Source: Davidsoniella eucalypti (lineage: Eukaryota; Ascomycota; Sordariomycetes; Microascales; Ceratocystidaceae). From it: a stretch of 64,000 nt of DNA. Positions 34,375 through 45,348 of this stretch are shown piece by piece. How positions within the stretch are numbered: position 1 is the stretch's first letter; each line of letters opens with the position of its first letter. The translations under genes were made by a program, and so were the position numbers. The stretch is from NCBI GenBank assembly GCA_004009845.1, contig RMBW01000092.1:1-64000 (forward strand), in the 5' to 3' direction. Under the pieces are notes generated by a model, which worked only from the letters and a program-made list of their open reading frames with translations, was not told the DNA's origin and made no database searches.

Positions 34375-35434
34375 CTACAGACGAGGTTTAACATCAGTTC
34401 GCTCTATGATCCAATCGCCGACATCCTTGTTGAACTCTTCACGGCATTCATCTGCGTGCAGCTGATGATAACCACCCTCATACTCCTTATACTGACCATC
34501 CTTGATCTTCTGAGCATCGAAGAACTTGCGACTCGCTAGATGGCTAGTAACTTTGTCTCCCGAACCGTGTAACACGATCAAGGAAGAGACATTCTCGTTC
34601 AGCTTCATAGAGCCGCTGTTGAGGTTAGAGGCCCGGTCAAGCATACCCGCCAAACCCTGTAGCGTGCCGGTGTTATGACAGTATTCATCTTGAGTTACCA
34701 AGTCGGCCATTTCGGGAACACGGGTAAGAATGGATGCGTCCAAGGGCTTCTTGATTTGGAAGTGCGGAAGGATTTTAGCGGCCCAACGACCGGCGAACAC
34801 CTCGATAGCCATTGGTTCCATGCCCTTTGGAAAAGCGATGAAGGGAGCTTCAGCGATCCAACCACGGATACGAGCTGCCAGAGTATTATGTTCTGGGGCG
34901 CAAGCGAGAGTCAAGATCTGGCCGCCACCCATGGAGTTACCCATGATGAAGGCGGGGATGGAAACATCGGTTTTGGCGAGGACGTACTCGATGAAGGCGA
35001 TCATGTCGGATATGACTTGGGGAGTTGGACCACTTAGGCCTCGTTCGCGGGGAGATTTGGCGGAGCGGCCCCAGCCGCGTTGATCGTAGGAGTATACGGC
35101 GATACCTCGCGCACTTAAGCTAGGGAATAGGTCACGGTAGTTATTGCAGTGGTCGCTGTATCCGTGGAAGAAGATGAGATTGGCAACAACAGGTACCGAG
35201 GGCTATTATTATCATTATTGTTATTATTATTATTAGTTACAGTTAGTTAGAATAGATAGAGATGGGAAAGGTCTGGAATCATTTGCTCGGTTGTGGGACA
35301 CAATGCTAGTAGGGATATAATGACAGAATAGTGGTAACGGAAACAAAAAAAATTAAGCTGATAAAACATACAGTCCAAGTCTTGGTGTACAACTCAGTGT
35401 CGCCGAAAGTGAAAGTTCCTTCAACTTCAGACAT
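34375..35434 (-). CDS. YJU3: Monoacylglycerol lipase, alpha/beta hydrolase
   Basis: Exons 35372-35434 and 34375-35202 give 296 residues (MSEVEGTFTFGDTELYTKTW...). The alpha/beta hydrolase elements of the Yju3/MGL family are the oxyanion HG motif in LIFFHGYSDHCNNYRD, the conserved YDQRGWGRSA, the nucleophile elbow GNSMGG (Ser about residue 109), the acid in LHGSGDKVTS and the His in GGYHQLHAD. It should release glycerol and fatty acid from monoacylglycerol, at lipid droplets or membranes. The intron (35203-35371) contains an ATT microsatellite. The GXSXG elbow and HGYSDH make the family call safe; the yeast symbol is by homology. Confidence 0.88.
35205..35235. repeat. ATT/TTA microsatellite in lipase intron
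   Basis: Imperfect (ATT)n run beside the 3' splice site of the intron (minus strand AATAATAG|CCC), likely length-variable. Confidence 0.85.
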
Positions 35435-36407
35435 GATTGCTTTCCGTGGTTATCGTGACAGTAGAAGATCGTAGAGAAGAACGTAGATGAATACGTCGTG
35501 ACGCGCGCAAGATATCGTGGAATAAAAAGGCTGGAAATGTATAGTTTTGAACCTAGGTTTGATGTGTTCCCAAAGTCTTCTCCAAATTATTTGTTGACTT
35601 TTGATGGAATAGCTTGTAGCTATGTATAGTAGGCCCTTGTTCTTTTTTGACTTCTCGGCTATATAAAATCAAAACAAACAAAATAGAGTCTAAGTCAAAA
35701 AGTAGGAGATTGAAAAGACAACATAGAAAGCCGCCAAGTGCCCAGTGAAAAAATTAAGTATTTAGAGTTTGGAAAAGAAGACAAGTAGTTACTCGTTTTT
35801 GACTTTTATAATATCGAATTATAAGGTGCAGCCTTGTCAAATCTTACAGGAAGTTGCCGAATCTGACGTTGCTGACTTGGAATATAGGTATATACTAGAC
35901 TAAGAAAAATACATCGGGGTCGGACATAATCATTCCGAGACTCCGCTCTTTTCAATATTATATTCATTGCCGATACTTGTACATTTATTCATAATTCCAA
36001 TGTGTAGTAAATTCTTATGTCTACTGAGAAGGGCTCAACAATATTAAATAAATAAATGTAAAAGTGGGTTTTTCTTTATAAAGACAATGAGAAATAAGTA
36101 GAGAAATCCTGAAAATAAAAAACAAAACACTAATAATGACAGCGGAGGCAGATTTCCTCATTCAAAATAAAACAGAAACCTTATAAAAGGATATATGCCA
36201 ACCATATTTACACACGCGCCTCGAAGAAAAAAAACACGATCAAAGGTGCATTAATTTGAACCAATGACCGAGTCTCCGAGGGCTATAAAAGAATAACAGT
36301 ACAACCTGTAACTACACTCACCCATAATTCGTCTTTTGAAAGACAGTCTATGAAATCTAACATGATTCATGTTCTCAATAAGAGAGAGAGAGATCGGGCA
36401 AGAAGAC
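35435..36407. other. Intergenic region, lipase promoter
   Basis: AT-rich, with a GA-repeat at about 36385-36393. No gene seen. Confidence 0.65.
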
Positions 36408-39032
36408 CTAGGACTTGGTGTTCTTCTTGTTACTCTCCACCTCTTCTTCCTCTTCCTCCTCCTCGTCGTCTTCCTCCTCACGTTTCTCAAGATCTTCCTG
36501 AATCTCTTCCGCCTCAGTAATACTAGCACCGATAACCGAATGATTCACAGCAGCTTCGCCGCCATTCATTTGCCACTCCATCAGGCGACTAAAAGCACTG
36601 TTAGGGTCGGCTGACAGCTGGGTGTAGCTACCAATCTCGGCAACAGTACCCTCGCTGTTCAAGACAATGAGCTGGTCAGAGCGCTTGATGGTCGATAGAC
36701 GATGGGCAATAGAAATGGTAGTGTTGCGACCCTTCAAGAGAGCAATCAAAGCCTCGTTGACCAAAGTCTCAGATTCGGCGTCAAGGGCAGAAGTAGCCTC
36801 ATCTAGTATCAGAATATCGGGATCCTTGATCAGAGCACGAGCAATGGCAATACGCTGCTTCTGGCCACCAGAAAGTTGGCTTCCACGAGCGCCAACCTGA
36901 GTATCAAGACCATCAGGAAGATCGCTGATGAAGGTGCAGTTGGCCTTGCGGGCCGCCTGGTAGATCTCCAGTCTAGTAGCATTAGGCTTAGCGTAGGCAA
37001 TGTTTTGGGCAATAGTGCCAGAGAAAAGAACAGGCTCCTGAGAGACAACACCAATACGACGACGAAGAGACTTGACATTCATGGAACAAATATCAACGCC
37101 TGCGATGGTAATAGTTCCGCTAGTTGGAGTGTAGAAGCGCAGTAGCAGAGATGCCACAGTTGATTTACCACCACCAGAGGGACCGACAATGCAGATATTA
37201 CTACCAGAGGGGATGGAGAAATCAAGACCGGAAAAAATGTTGACAGCCGGACGGGTAGGATAGGCAAAGCTGACATTACGGAACTCAATGACACCTTGGG
37301 CAGATTCAACCCTGGAGCCAGTAGTCTGATGGATATTAGGCTTACGGTCCTGAAGTTCGAATAGGCGGCTAGCAGCACCAAGACCCTTCATAAGTTCCGA
37401 GTAGAAGTTGGAAAGACCGAAGAGACTGTTACCAGCAAAGGCAGTGTACATCATAAACGATGTAAGATCACCCGTACTCATGGCTCCGTTACGGACAAGG
37501 TTTCCTCCAATCACAAGCATACCTACAACAGTCATGTTACCAACCCAACCCGTCGAGGCAAAGAAGGTCGCAGCAGTGATAGCCTCGCGTTTTCCAAGCG
37601 AGAAGATGCGGCGGATCTGGTTATTATAGCGGTGGACTTCTTGAATTTCACCAGCGAATGCTTGACTAGTCTTGACGTTTCCAAGGCGCTCTTCGGCAAT
37701 CTTTGTCAGCGTTCCGAGGCCCTTCTGGATAGACTTGCTGATACTCCGGATCGTGCGGCCGTACATGAGACCGCCAAAGGCAACTGGAGGACCAGCAATC
37801 AGCAAGAGAGCAGACAGCTTGGGGCTTAACCAGATCATTGCAGAAAAACCAAAAGCACCGGCAAAGCAAGCACGTAGACCATCACTCAAATTTTGAGAAA
37901 TAGACTTGCCGACAATGACAGCGTCAGAGCTCAGGCGCGAGATCAAGTCACCCACCCGGTTGGCATCGAAGAATTCGGCATCCTGGACATACGTTTTGCG
38001 GTACAGATTCGAACGTAGACGAGCGACAACGCGCTCACCGACGACACGAAGCAGAATGATTCTTCCAAAGTTGGCAGCAGCGCCCAGAGTGAACATGGCA
38101 GCCAAGGCAACGAAAAACTGATTCAGCGTCAAGCCGAAGATACGGACATCATCGGGGTTGGCGTTGTTCATGATATCGAGCAGGCGGCCAATAGCCCAGG
38201 GCAGGGACATGGTTACAGACGAGGATACAACAAGCAGGACACAGGCGGCAAGTAACCAGCTCAGTTCGGGGCGAGCAATACGTAACAACCGCCACAGATC
38301 GCTATAGTCGGTGTTGGAAGACTTTCCATCCTTGGCTAGCCGCGCGCTCAGATTCACCTGAGCAGCCTTGGCAGCGCGCTCACTACGCTCAAATCCGGTT
38401 GCTTCTAAGAGTTCGGCATCGTTACCGGAAGGATCGGTCGGCTTTGAAGATGTTTTAGCAGTAACCACACTGGCCGGCGTAGTCGGTGATATCGGAGTCG
38501 GGGTCGGAGTCGGGGTCGGGGTTGGTTTAGCGTCGTCTTTCTGGGGTTTAGACAGCATGCTGAGGAAGCCAAATGACCTCCGGGCTTCGGCGGCTAGAAT
38601 CGACGAGTTGCCGGTTATGGTCGGGCGATGGTGGCTTCGTAAGCCGAGCTGGAACGAGCAGCCAATGATAGGGTTTGGCTCAGCAGAAGCATGTGATGTC
38701 CAAGGAACAGTGGTTGGCGGGGTTTGTTGATATTGCCAATGTTGATGTTGATGTTGTTGGTATTGCCGAAATAACAGCGGCCGTGCCGGTGCCAAAGGGC
38801 GCGCAGAGACAGCAAATGCAGCAGGTGCTGTTCTCGCCGTGGGATATGGTGGTGTTGTTTGTGTTGGTGTTGTTGCTGCTGCGGTCCACAGGCATTTTCT
38901 GGCCTCGACGGCAGACGTCGCATCCAATGTCCGGCAGCCCAGCGAAGATTTCAGCGTCCGCAAAGCTACAGCGGATTGTCGATTGGCCATTCCATGGGGG
39001 AGCAACAATCGGGGTGCTGCTCCCGAAGCCAT
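36408..39032 (-). CDS. MDL1: Mitochondrial half-size ABC transporter, Mdl1/ABCB10-like
   Basis: A single exon. The start at 39032 (MASGAAPRLLLPHGMANRQS) is chosen because it begins an Arg/Ser-rich, acid-poor presequence; an in-frame ATG at 39155 adds 41 residues of leader-like sequence. 874 residues. About 250 residues of low-complexity N-terminus contain a TPTPTPTPTP tract (coded by a GTCGGG repeat near 38495-38525). The six-helix ABC membrane domain follows (about 265-570; ELSWLLAACVLLVVSSSVTM, MYTAFAGNSLFGLSNFYSEL), then the ATPase domain with Walker A GPSGGGKST (about 616), signature LSGGQKQR (about 718), Walker B ILILDEATSALD and H-loop AHRLST. The C-terminus is an acidic tail, EEEDDEEEEEEEEVE, unusual for the family. 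Mdl1-type proteins work as homodimers in the inner membrane and export peptides or protect against oxidative stress. Confidence 0.9.
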   Translation of the reverse strand: MASGAAPRLLLPHGMANRQSAVALRTLKSSLGCRTLDATSAVEARKCLWTAAATTPTQTTPPYPTARTAPAAFAVSARPLAPARPLLFRQYQQHQHQHWQYQQTPPTTVPWTSHASAEPNPIIGCSFQLGLRSHHRPTITGNSSILAAEARRSFGFLSMLSKPQKDDAKPTPTPTPTPTPISPTTPASVVTAKTSSKPTDPSGNDAELLEATGFERSERAAKAAQVNLSARLAKDGKSSNTDYSDLWRLLRIARPELSWLLAACVLLVVSSSVTMSLPWAIGRLLDIMNNANPDDVRIFGLTLNQFFVALAAMFTLGAAANFGRIILLRVVGERVVARLRSNLYRKTYVQDAEFFDANRVGDLISRLSSDAVIVGKSISQNLSDGLRACFAGAFGFSAMIWLSPKLSALLLIAGPPVAFGGLMYGRTIRSISKSIQKGLGTLTKIAEERLGNVKTSQAFAGEIQEVHRYNNQIRRIFSLGKREAITAATFFASTGWVGNMTVVGMLVIGGNLVRNGAMSTGDLTSFMMYTAFAGNSLFGLSNFYSELMKGLGAASRLFELQDRKPNIHQTTGSRVESAQGVIEFRNVSFAYPTRPAVNIFSGLDFSIPSGSNICIVGPSGGGKSTVASLLLRFYTPTSGTITIAGVDICSMNVKSLRRRIGVVSQEPVLFSGTIAQNIAYAKPNATRLEIYQAARKANCTFISDLPDGLDTQVGARGSQLSGGQKQRIAIARALIKDPDILILDEATSALDAESETLVNEALIALLKGRNTTISIAHRLSTIKRSDQLIVLNSEGTVAEIGSYTQLSADPNSAFSRLMEWQMNGGEAAVNHSVIGASITEAEEIQEDLEKREEEDDEEEEEEEEVESNKKNTKS

Positions 39033-40025
39033 CTTGTGATTTTGGCCGGCGGGGGGGGAATCGAGATGGCAGGAGACTAAGCAAATACAGATCGGGCGCG
39101 ATGTTGTCCTTTGGTTCTTAAATATGGGCGTAAGAGAAGATGAAATACAGAGCAATAGCGTCTTGGGAAAAAATTAACAATAAAAAGACGTCACTACGGC
39201 TCTGCCGAGTTGTCAAAACAAAATGCACGACTTGATTATTTTGCTCGTTCCCCGTTCTCGATATTAGTAATTCCGGTCAAAAAGGATTTCCTGGGCCCTC
39301 GAATTGTTGAGAAGAGCATTCTTGGGTATCATCTTCTGTCTCATTCGAAAATTGCACGTCAACTGTCTCTATATAGCTCTACGATTTTATCTGAGCCGGG
39401 CTGTCTTCGGAAGCCAAAAGAAAAAAAATATATCCATTTTTTCCCTTACTTTTTCCACCTATATGAAGAGTACTGATTATTTGCTATAAATGTGCCTAAG
39501 CATGCTTAAGTGCTTGCTGAAAAATGGATATGGATCTGGATCCGGTTAAATTCCGGACAAGGACCGCTCATCAGGGTTTGTCTTAATCAACCCTTGGGTA
39601 TAATACGTACTATTAGTGAAATTATAGCATCAACTTAGGACACCAAAAAGTCGTAGAGACGATACTGACTGTATTATCCATTGACAAATATATATGTATC
39701 ATATGAATAGGCGACCGTATCCTGAATATATCAATTGGAACGCCCTTAAGAAAATCCTTGGGTATAGATAGCAATTCACTATTTTTTTTCACCAGATACA
39801 TGATACCATTATTACAAGCCTGCATTATTACATATACATCCAAATTCAATAGCAGTAGCATAGTGAATATTGTACCGCAAAGCACCGGAACTCGCTCCAT
39901 CCTCCCTCTAATTCGATTCATAAAAAAGAAGCATCCGTGAGAAAAAAAGACGCCTAGAACACCACAAAGATATCCCATCCAAAAGCCCCACCACAATCGC
40001 TTGCCGTTCCATGCGATGGTCGGCT
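39033..40025. other. Intergenic region between ABC transporter and RTT103
   Basis: Promoter of the ABC gene (leftward) and 3' flank of RTT103. AT-rich. A 124-codon minus-strand frame at 39622-39996 has no similarity that I recognise and is probably chance. Confidence 0.6.
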
Positions 40026-41502
40026 TTACACGGGCTGCGAGACTATAGCGTCATCGTCGTTGTCACTATCGATTCCATTACCCGTGACTGCTGTGCCCTC
40101 GTCGTCTACACGGCGTCTTTTATTTGGCCCGTTTTCGCCTGTAGGCTGAGTCTGATATTGCGCCGCGATATTGTCACTCGTGGATGTAGCTTCAGGTTCC
40201 GAACTATTGGTAGCAGAGGCAACAGTAGCGGAGGTAGCAGTAGAAGTCTCTAACATACTGATATCAGCTGGAGGGGGGGTTAAAGCCTCAACTTCTGGAC
40301 GAACCGGCTCGGAATTTCCGTTCGATGCGCTGGTACCAAAGTCATCAGATACATTATCAGATTTTGAAAGTCCGCGCATAATAGTGCTCTCAACCTCGTC
40401 CCGAGTACTGGAGATGTTGGCTTTGCGCGCCTCTAGATCCTTTAGTAGAGCTTCATCTTCCGAAAGTGCGATGCGCTGCGTATCCAAGATTTTATCTAGA
40501 GCAGACACCAGCTCTCTGCGCACTTTTATAGAGTCGGTGACAGCAGTCTCGGCTGTCGCAAGTAGCTTGAGCAAGCCGTTCAGCCGTGCGGCATAGACTG
40601 GGGCAGATGGCGTAGATGTTGACGGGTCCTTGTGTTTCTTGTAGTCTTGGTCGGCGGATGTGAAGGCGGTCTTGACGGGAAGAATATGATTCGAAACGGC
40701 ATGGTAGAGGGAGACGACAGGGACGAGGTCTTTTGGCATTTGGCTGGCATTTAACGGCGCAAAGCCTGAATTGTTGGACGAGCCTCCCTTGGATTTGTCT
40801 AGATCTGGAGATGGAGATATACAGTTAGAAATGTGCATGTTATCACCAAAGCTTGTACGGCGAACCGAAGATGGAAACGTACTGGCTATTCGTTTATCAA
40901 TGTCTTCTTGGACTGGGTCCTCGAACACATGGCGATCTCTCCAGACGTCAATGACTCTTTTAAGCTTTCCTTGAACTTCGACAGGAGCTCCTTTGTAGGC
41001 GGTTCCGACGGCCTCGGCAATGGCTGGCGAGAATGCGGTGATGAACTCGAGCTTGTTGCGGGCTTTAGATTGTTGCGAGACCTCTACAGACAAGGCAAAG
41101 CGCCAGCTGGTTAGTTCTTGAATCGCATCGTATCTCGTGGCGGGTGTTTGTGTGGTTTGTTGGGTGGGATGGCGCATACCATTGGCAAGATAAATCAGAC
41201 TTAGTCGTTTGGTGCTCGAAGAGTTCTTGAGCTTCTGCATCCATAGATATACAGTTCTATCTGCATAGCGTCTTAAGAGAAGCAAATTGAGTTAGTATAG
41301 AGCAATCCGCGAGTAACTATTAAGACGTTGGCCTTCTAGTCTTGAAAAATACACAGCGTGACACATTCAAGAACAGCGCTTGTAGACATTCTTCCTCGAC
41401 ATACCTATGGAAAATGATCCATTGGGCAGAGCTGGCAATGCTCTCGTGACTTTCATTTACAGCCGAGAGTTTTGCTAGTACGGAATCATCGTTGTACGCC
41501 AT
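40026..41502 (-). CDS. RTT103: RNA polymerase II CTD-interacting protein, Rtt103-like
   Basis: Four exons: 41405-41502, 41180-41271, 40883-41083 and 40026-40804, giving 389 residues. The N-terminal CID domain (residues 1-135) reads MAYNDDSVLAKLSAVNESHE, then IIFHRRYADRTVYLWMQKLK, SLIYLANEVSQQSKARNKLE and TAYKGAPVEVQGKLKRVIDV. It binds Ser2-phosphorylated CTD and helps couple Rat1 exonuclease to transcription termination. A helical middle part (RRELVSALDKILDTQRIALS) may dimerise, and the tail is acidic and disordered with NKRRRVDDEG as a likely nuclear signal. Introns 2 (96 nt, 41084-41179) and 3 (78 nt, 40805-40882) are multiples of three with no in-frame stop, so the region reads as one frame if unspliced. 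Removing intron 2 restores the conserved ANEVSQQSKAR, which supports splicing. Confidence 0.88.
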
Positions 41503-42725
41503 TGTTGGATGAACAAGTCTGTATAGCAGACGAATGATGCGAGGTCACGGAAAAAAGTATAGGACGGGTATCAAACGAAACGCGACAAATATGATAGTGA
41601 AAGAGGATGATCCGACTCGATTGCCTGTAAATATGGTGATTTCTAGGGGCAGCTCTTGTTTTTTCTTATTTTCTTCTTGGATAAAAAAAAAGTTAACAGC
41701 TGATGTTGGCAAATGCAGAAAAAAGGGAGCAGCAAATACAGATGAGATAATTCTAGGATATCCAAAAAGATCGTCGACAGGCCTTTTTGAGAATTGCAAA
41801 AGAGCTACTTCGAACACACTTGTTTTTTCTTCTTCTTCCTTAGACAAAGATGAAAATAGAAGGAGTCTTCGTTGACGTTCCAGTAGAGCCAAATTGGACG
41901 AATTTATCATTGCTTCGTTTTGCTGGTGCTGGTGCTAAGCCAGGAACAGAACGCTCTCCATATTATAGAGATCTCTACAGGGCATCTAAGCGGTGCTTCT
42001 GGACCAATTAGAGGCGCAGCTTAATGCTAGCTATGGCCTACATCATAGCCTACAAACCCAGCAAGGTTCGCAGAGCAGTTGGCCCAGAGGTCTCAAGAAA
42101 TGGCATGCAGACGGCGAAATCGATGACCCAAAATCCCAGTCAGCTATAATACGATAATGCAAGTCCGAGATAGATATACAGCAATCAATCTAGCAACCAG
42201 AATGACCAAGACATTCACTATAATTCTGCATTGCCCTTCAGGTACCACGACGACGCCTGATTTCAGACGGAAACCGGAAACTGCGCTGAATGCAGACAGC
42301 TAAGTCTGGTGGCGCCCCATTAAACCTGTGCAATCCATCCGCATCCTTTAGTTCTATACAGCCGGTAGCCGCATAACCCAGGCCCCAATTAGCATCTGGT
42401 TTCGTGCATATTTATGCGCTTATCCAGCACGCAGCCGTTGCAGCACCAGGCCAAGCTACGTATTGTTTATTCTGCTGGTTGCGCTATGCGCATCGAAGCT
42501 AAAAAAACGAAGCTGGCATCAAAACGAGACGTTTAGAACGCAATCTTCAGCCCAGAAGACATCGATCGCAGTCTCAATTGCATCTTGTAGTATCGTATAT
42601 CGACTTTCACGACCATCTTTCCGTCTAGCCTCATCGACAGCCGACCAATTCGTTGCTGTAAACGACACATATACCACCGCCACCACCACTGCCATAAGCT
42701 TTAGAGCTCCCTACATATCATCACC
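41503..42725. other. Divergent promoter region RTT103/CLC1
   Basis: About 1.2 kb. Minus-strand frame 41545-41910 has no similarity. It includes a TATTATAGAG near 41961. No gene seen. Confidence 0.6.
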
Positions 42726-43663
42726 ATGGCGGACCGCTTCCCTTCCCTCGAAGAGTTTGACACTGGAGGTAAACATACCTATACACACTCTATACAATCC
42801 CCTAGCCTCATGGCGCATGTGCCTTGCTGAATTGCCATTGGTGCCGGGAGTAGATGGAACAACATAGCTGATCGCAATTGAATATCTCCCCCATTTCTAT
42901 AGCCCCCAAGGAAACCAGCGGCGAAATCCCCTCTACCGATGACTTCCTCGCCCGCGAAAAGGCGCTTCTCGGCGACGATGCCGATCAGTTCGCTACCAAT
43001 GACGATGACCTGTTAGCAGGTGGCGAGGTTGACAATGCCACTGCTGGCTTCGAAGCGCAGTTCCCCGACCTCACTGCTGGGCAGGTGCGTTCAAAACAAA
43101 ATAGCCCATAATCAATTCGTCATCCCATGTACAGCGTTTTGGGAACCAGGCTTCCTGATTTATTTCCATGAAACAATTCATATCACTAACCAAACCACTA
43201 TACACCGGAACAGAATAATGACCAGGGCAACTCCGTAACCGGCCCCTCGGTTAGCTACAACTCGGGCTACAACGCCTACGCAGAGGATGAAGAAGAGCCC
43301 GAGGTTATTAAACAATGGCGCGAGACCCGCGATGCCGCCAATGCCAAGAGAGCCGAGAAGTTCGCCCAACAACGAGAAGAGACCGTCAAGGAGGCCCGGC
43401 AAAATATCGACGACTTCTACGAGAACTACAACCTCAAGAAGGACAAGACTATTTCGCAGACCCGCAAGGACGCCGAGGAGTTCTTGGCTAACCGTGAGGA
43501 CACCGTCTCGGGTGGCACTAGCTGGGAGCGCATAGCAAAGCTCGTTGATATTAGTGGAAAGGGCCCCAAGGGTGGTGCTTCTGGCTCTGGAAAGGAACGC
43601 TTCCGTGAAATGCTGGCTAGTCTGAAGAAGGACGAGAAGGCACCCGGAGCTTCGGGTTACTAG
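42726..43663 (+). CDS. CLC1: Clathrin light chain
   Basis: Three exons: 42726-42768, 42903-43084 and 43214-43663, giving 224 residues. The start is ACCATGG context, MADRFPSLEEFD, the motif typical of fungal clathrin light chains. The N-terminal half is acidic (LLGDDADQFATNDDDLLAGG). The centre is the heavy-chain-binding coiled coil with EPEVIKQWRETRDAANAKRA and EEFLANREDTVSGGTSWERI, followed by KERFREMLASLKKDEK. It stabilises and regulates the clathrin triskelion on trans-Golgi and endocytic vesicles. AP-1 gamma and Tlg2, which work with clathrin at the trans-Golgi/endosome, are encoded within 16 kb downstream. Confidence 0.95.
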
Positions 43664-44013
43664 ACCGAACATATAGTGTGTTATTCTTGTTCTTGATCTG
43701 TGTTTTTTTATTCTTAAACATTTTCTCTGTTAATGACAACGCCATCATTTGATTCATTCATGTTCTTAGAGTTGATTGATTCCGCAAGTCATCTTTGGTC
43801 TGGTATCACATTAGGGTAGATATGAAGCAAGGCAATCGAGCCGGTCGAATTTCGTAATCAGTACTTGATGATGGAAAACAAGATTTGATATGGAGGATTA
43901 GTGACTGGTAATGTATTCAAGATGATTCCATATTGTAAGGTCTACGCGAAAAATAAACTATGAAACGCAGATATTCCCCCCCGCAAGTGAGGCCATTGCT
44001 GATTCATGGAAGT
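43664..44013. other. Convergent intergenic region
   Basis: 3' flanks of CLC1 and the Cox7-like gene. No gene seen. Confidence 0.7.
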
Positions 44014-44814
44014 TTAGAAGAAGGTCTTGTAGCCAAGAGCCTTGCGACCCAGGCCGTACATGCAAGCTGTATTATGATTGTTAGCATTGATTGTCACGGC
44101 GTCCTTGATCTTCTGTAGGCGAAGAAAGGAGAGGGGAAACATGACATACAACCAGCAGTACCCCACAGCAGAATGGTGTAGGGGACAACGAGCCAGCGAC
44201 CGCGAGGGCTCTACATGTGATATATGGTTAGTATATGATTTAGCAGGAGTCGGATGTCATGTAGGTTTAGTCTAAAAGACAAGTTGTCGCTTGTATACCG
44301 GCAAATCCGGCGGATATGTCGAGCGATTGGAGCCGTCAAAGTGGCGATAGCGATGGTGAGCGGGAGCGGAGAATCGGAACATACGATCAGCCACAAACGA
44401 GTGTGGTTCTTGAAGGCGGTCTGGTAAGTCTTCTGCAAGTCAGGCACGCGGTTCTTAGCGTTGACGAAACTATATACAAGCGAGCGAAAAAAAAGAAGGC
44501 GTTTAGTTAGTCAAAGATTGCTTCAATAAATCTCGATTGCGTAATATTCCGGTCATGTCCACGAAATAACGCGAAATAGGTGCTCTTTCTCTTTGCTTTT
44601 GATGCTATCTTCGTCGCTGTAGAAAGATTGAAGCAATACGGAGAGTCGCCGGCGTTCTTCGTCCTTCCGGCCGGCAGTCGGCGTATCCCAGAATAACGAG
44701 AAGAAAATAAGCCGGCGCGGGACGAACGAGAACGTCGAATCAGACTCGCTAACATTGGAGAAGAAAAACATTCGATTGGGGGGCCAATTGCTGGAGAGGG
44801 CAAACATACGCCAT
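44014..44814 (-). CDS. COX7: Small mitochondrial inner-membrane protein, probably cytochrome c oxidase subunit 7
   Basis: Four exons: 44810-44814 (only ATGGC), 44385-44469, 44150-44210 and 44014-44066, giving 67 residues: MAFVNAKNRVPDLQKTYQTA..., a single hydrophobic helix (WLVVPYTILLWGTAGSCMYG), then GRKALGYKTFF. The pattern LQKxxQ, LW, PR, aromatic helix matches the yeast Cox7 layout (subunit VIIa-like, a one-helix nuclear-encoded subunit of complex IV). Exon 3 could instead end at 44154 with a GTTGTA donor, changing GSC to AC; GTATGT is more usual, so 44150 was chosen. No other gene-like frame exists. The call rests on pattern only. Confidence 0.6.
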
Positions 44815-45348
44815 TGTGAATTATAAGACTCGTAGGTCTGGAGAGAGAGAAACTATGAATTTTTTTAATATGTTGGTTGCTTGAAGAGCGGATATGGTTT
44901 TGTAGGCAAAAGAAAAGTGGTGATCTTTTTTTTCGAGTTCGGCTTTCTCTTTAGAAAAAAAGTCACATCATGGCTTATTTGGTTCTTTCTGGGTCAGCCG
45001 CGGATGAGTGGGAACTTTGTGCTGACTAAGCGTAAATGAGGAAATGACTAAAAGTAGGGGCCACCACCTAGAGAGAGAGTTGTTGCCAATTGAGAGCTTC
45101 AAGAGAAATAGGGTGGGTAGGTGCCATATTGCAATACAAATGTAATATCAAGAACACCAAAATAGGCTATTGTGATAAACATCACGACCAGCTTTTACTG
45201 TGGTGTTTTTTCCTCAGTTATATTTCCTTTTCCCGTTCCTTTTGCTCTTTACTCTTCATACTCTTTATTGGTTGCTGGCAGTAGAACTAATTGGATCAAT
45301 GGCTGGTGTTCTTAGGGTTGCACTTTGTTCTCCGCGGTTGTTGAGATA
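44815..45348. other. Divergent promoter region
   Basis: Between the Cox7-like gene and the PPR-like gene. T-runs near 44861 and 44930. No gene seen. Two mitochondrial genes may share control here. Confidence 0.6.

Noticed and set aside
39622..39996. 124-codon minus-strand frame as a gene
   Set aside because: No recognised similarity, AT-rich, no splice or start context support.
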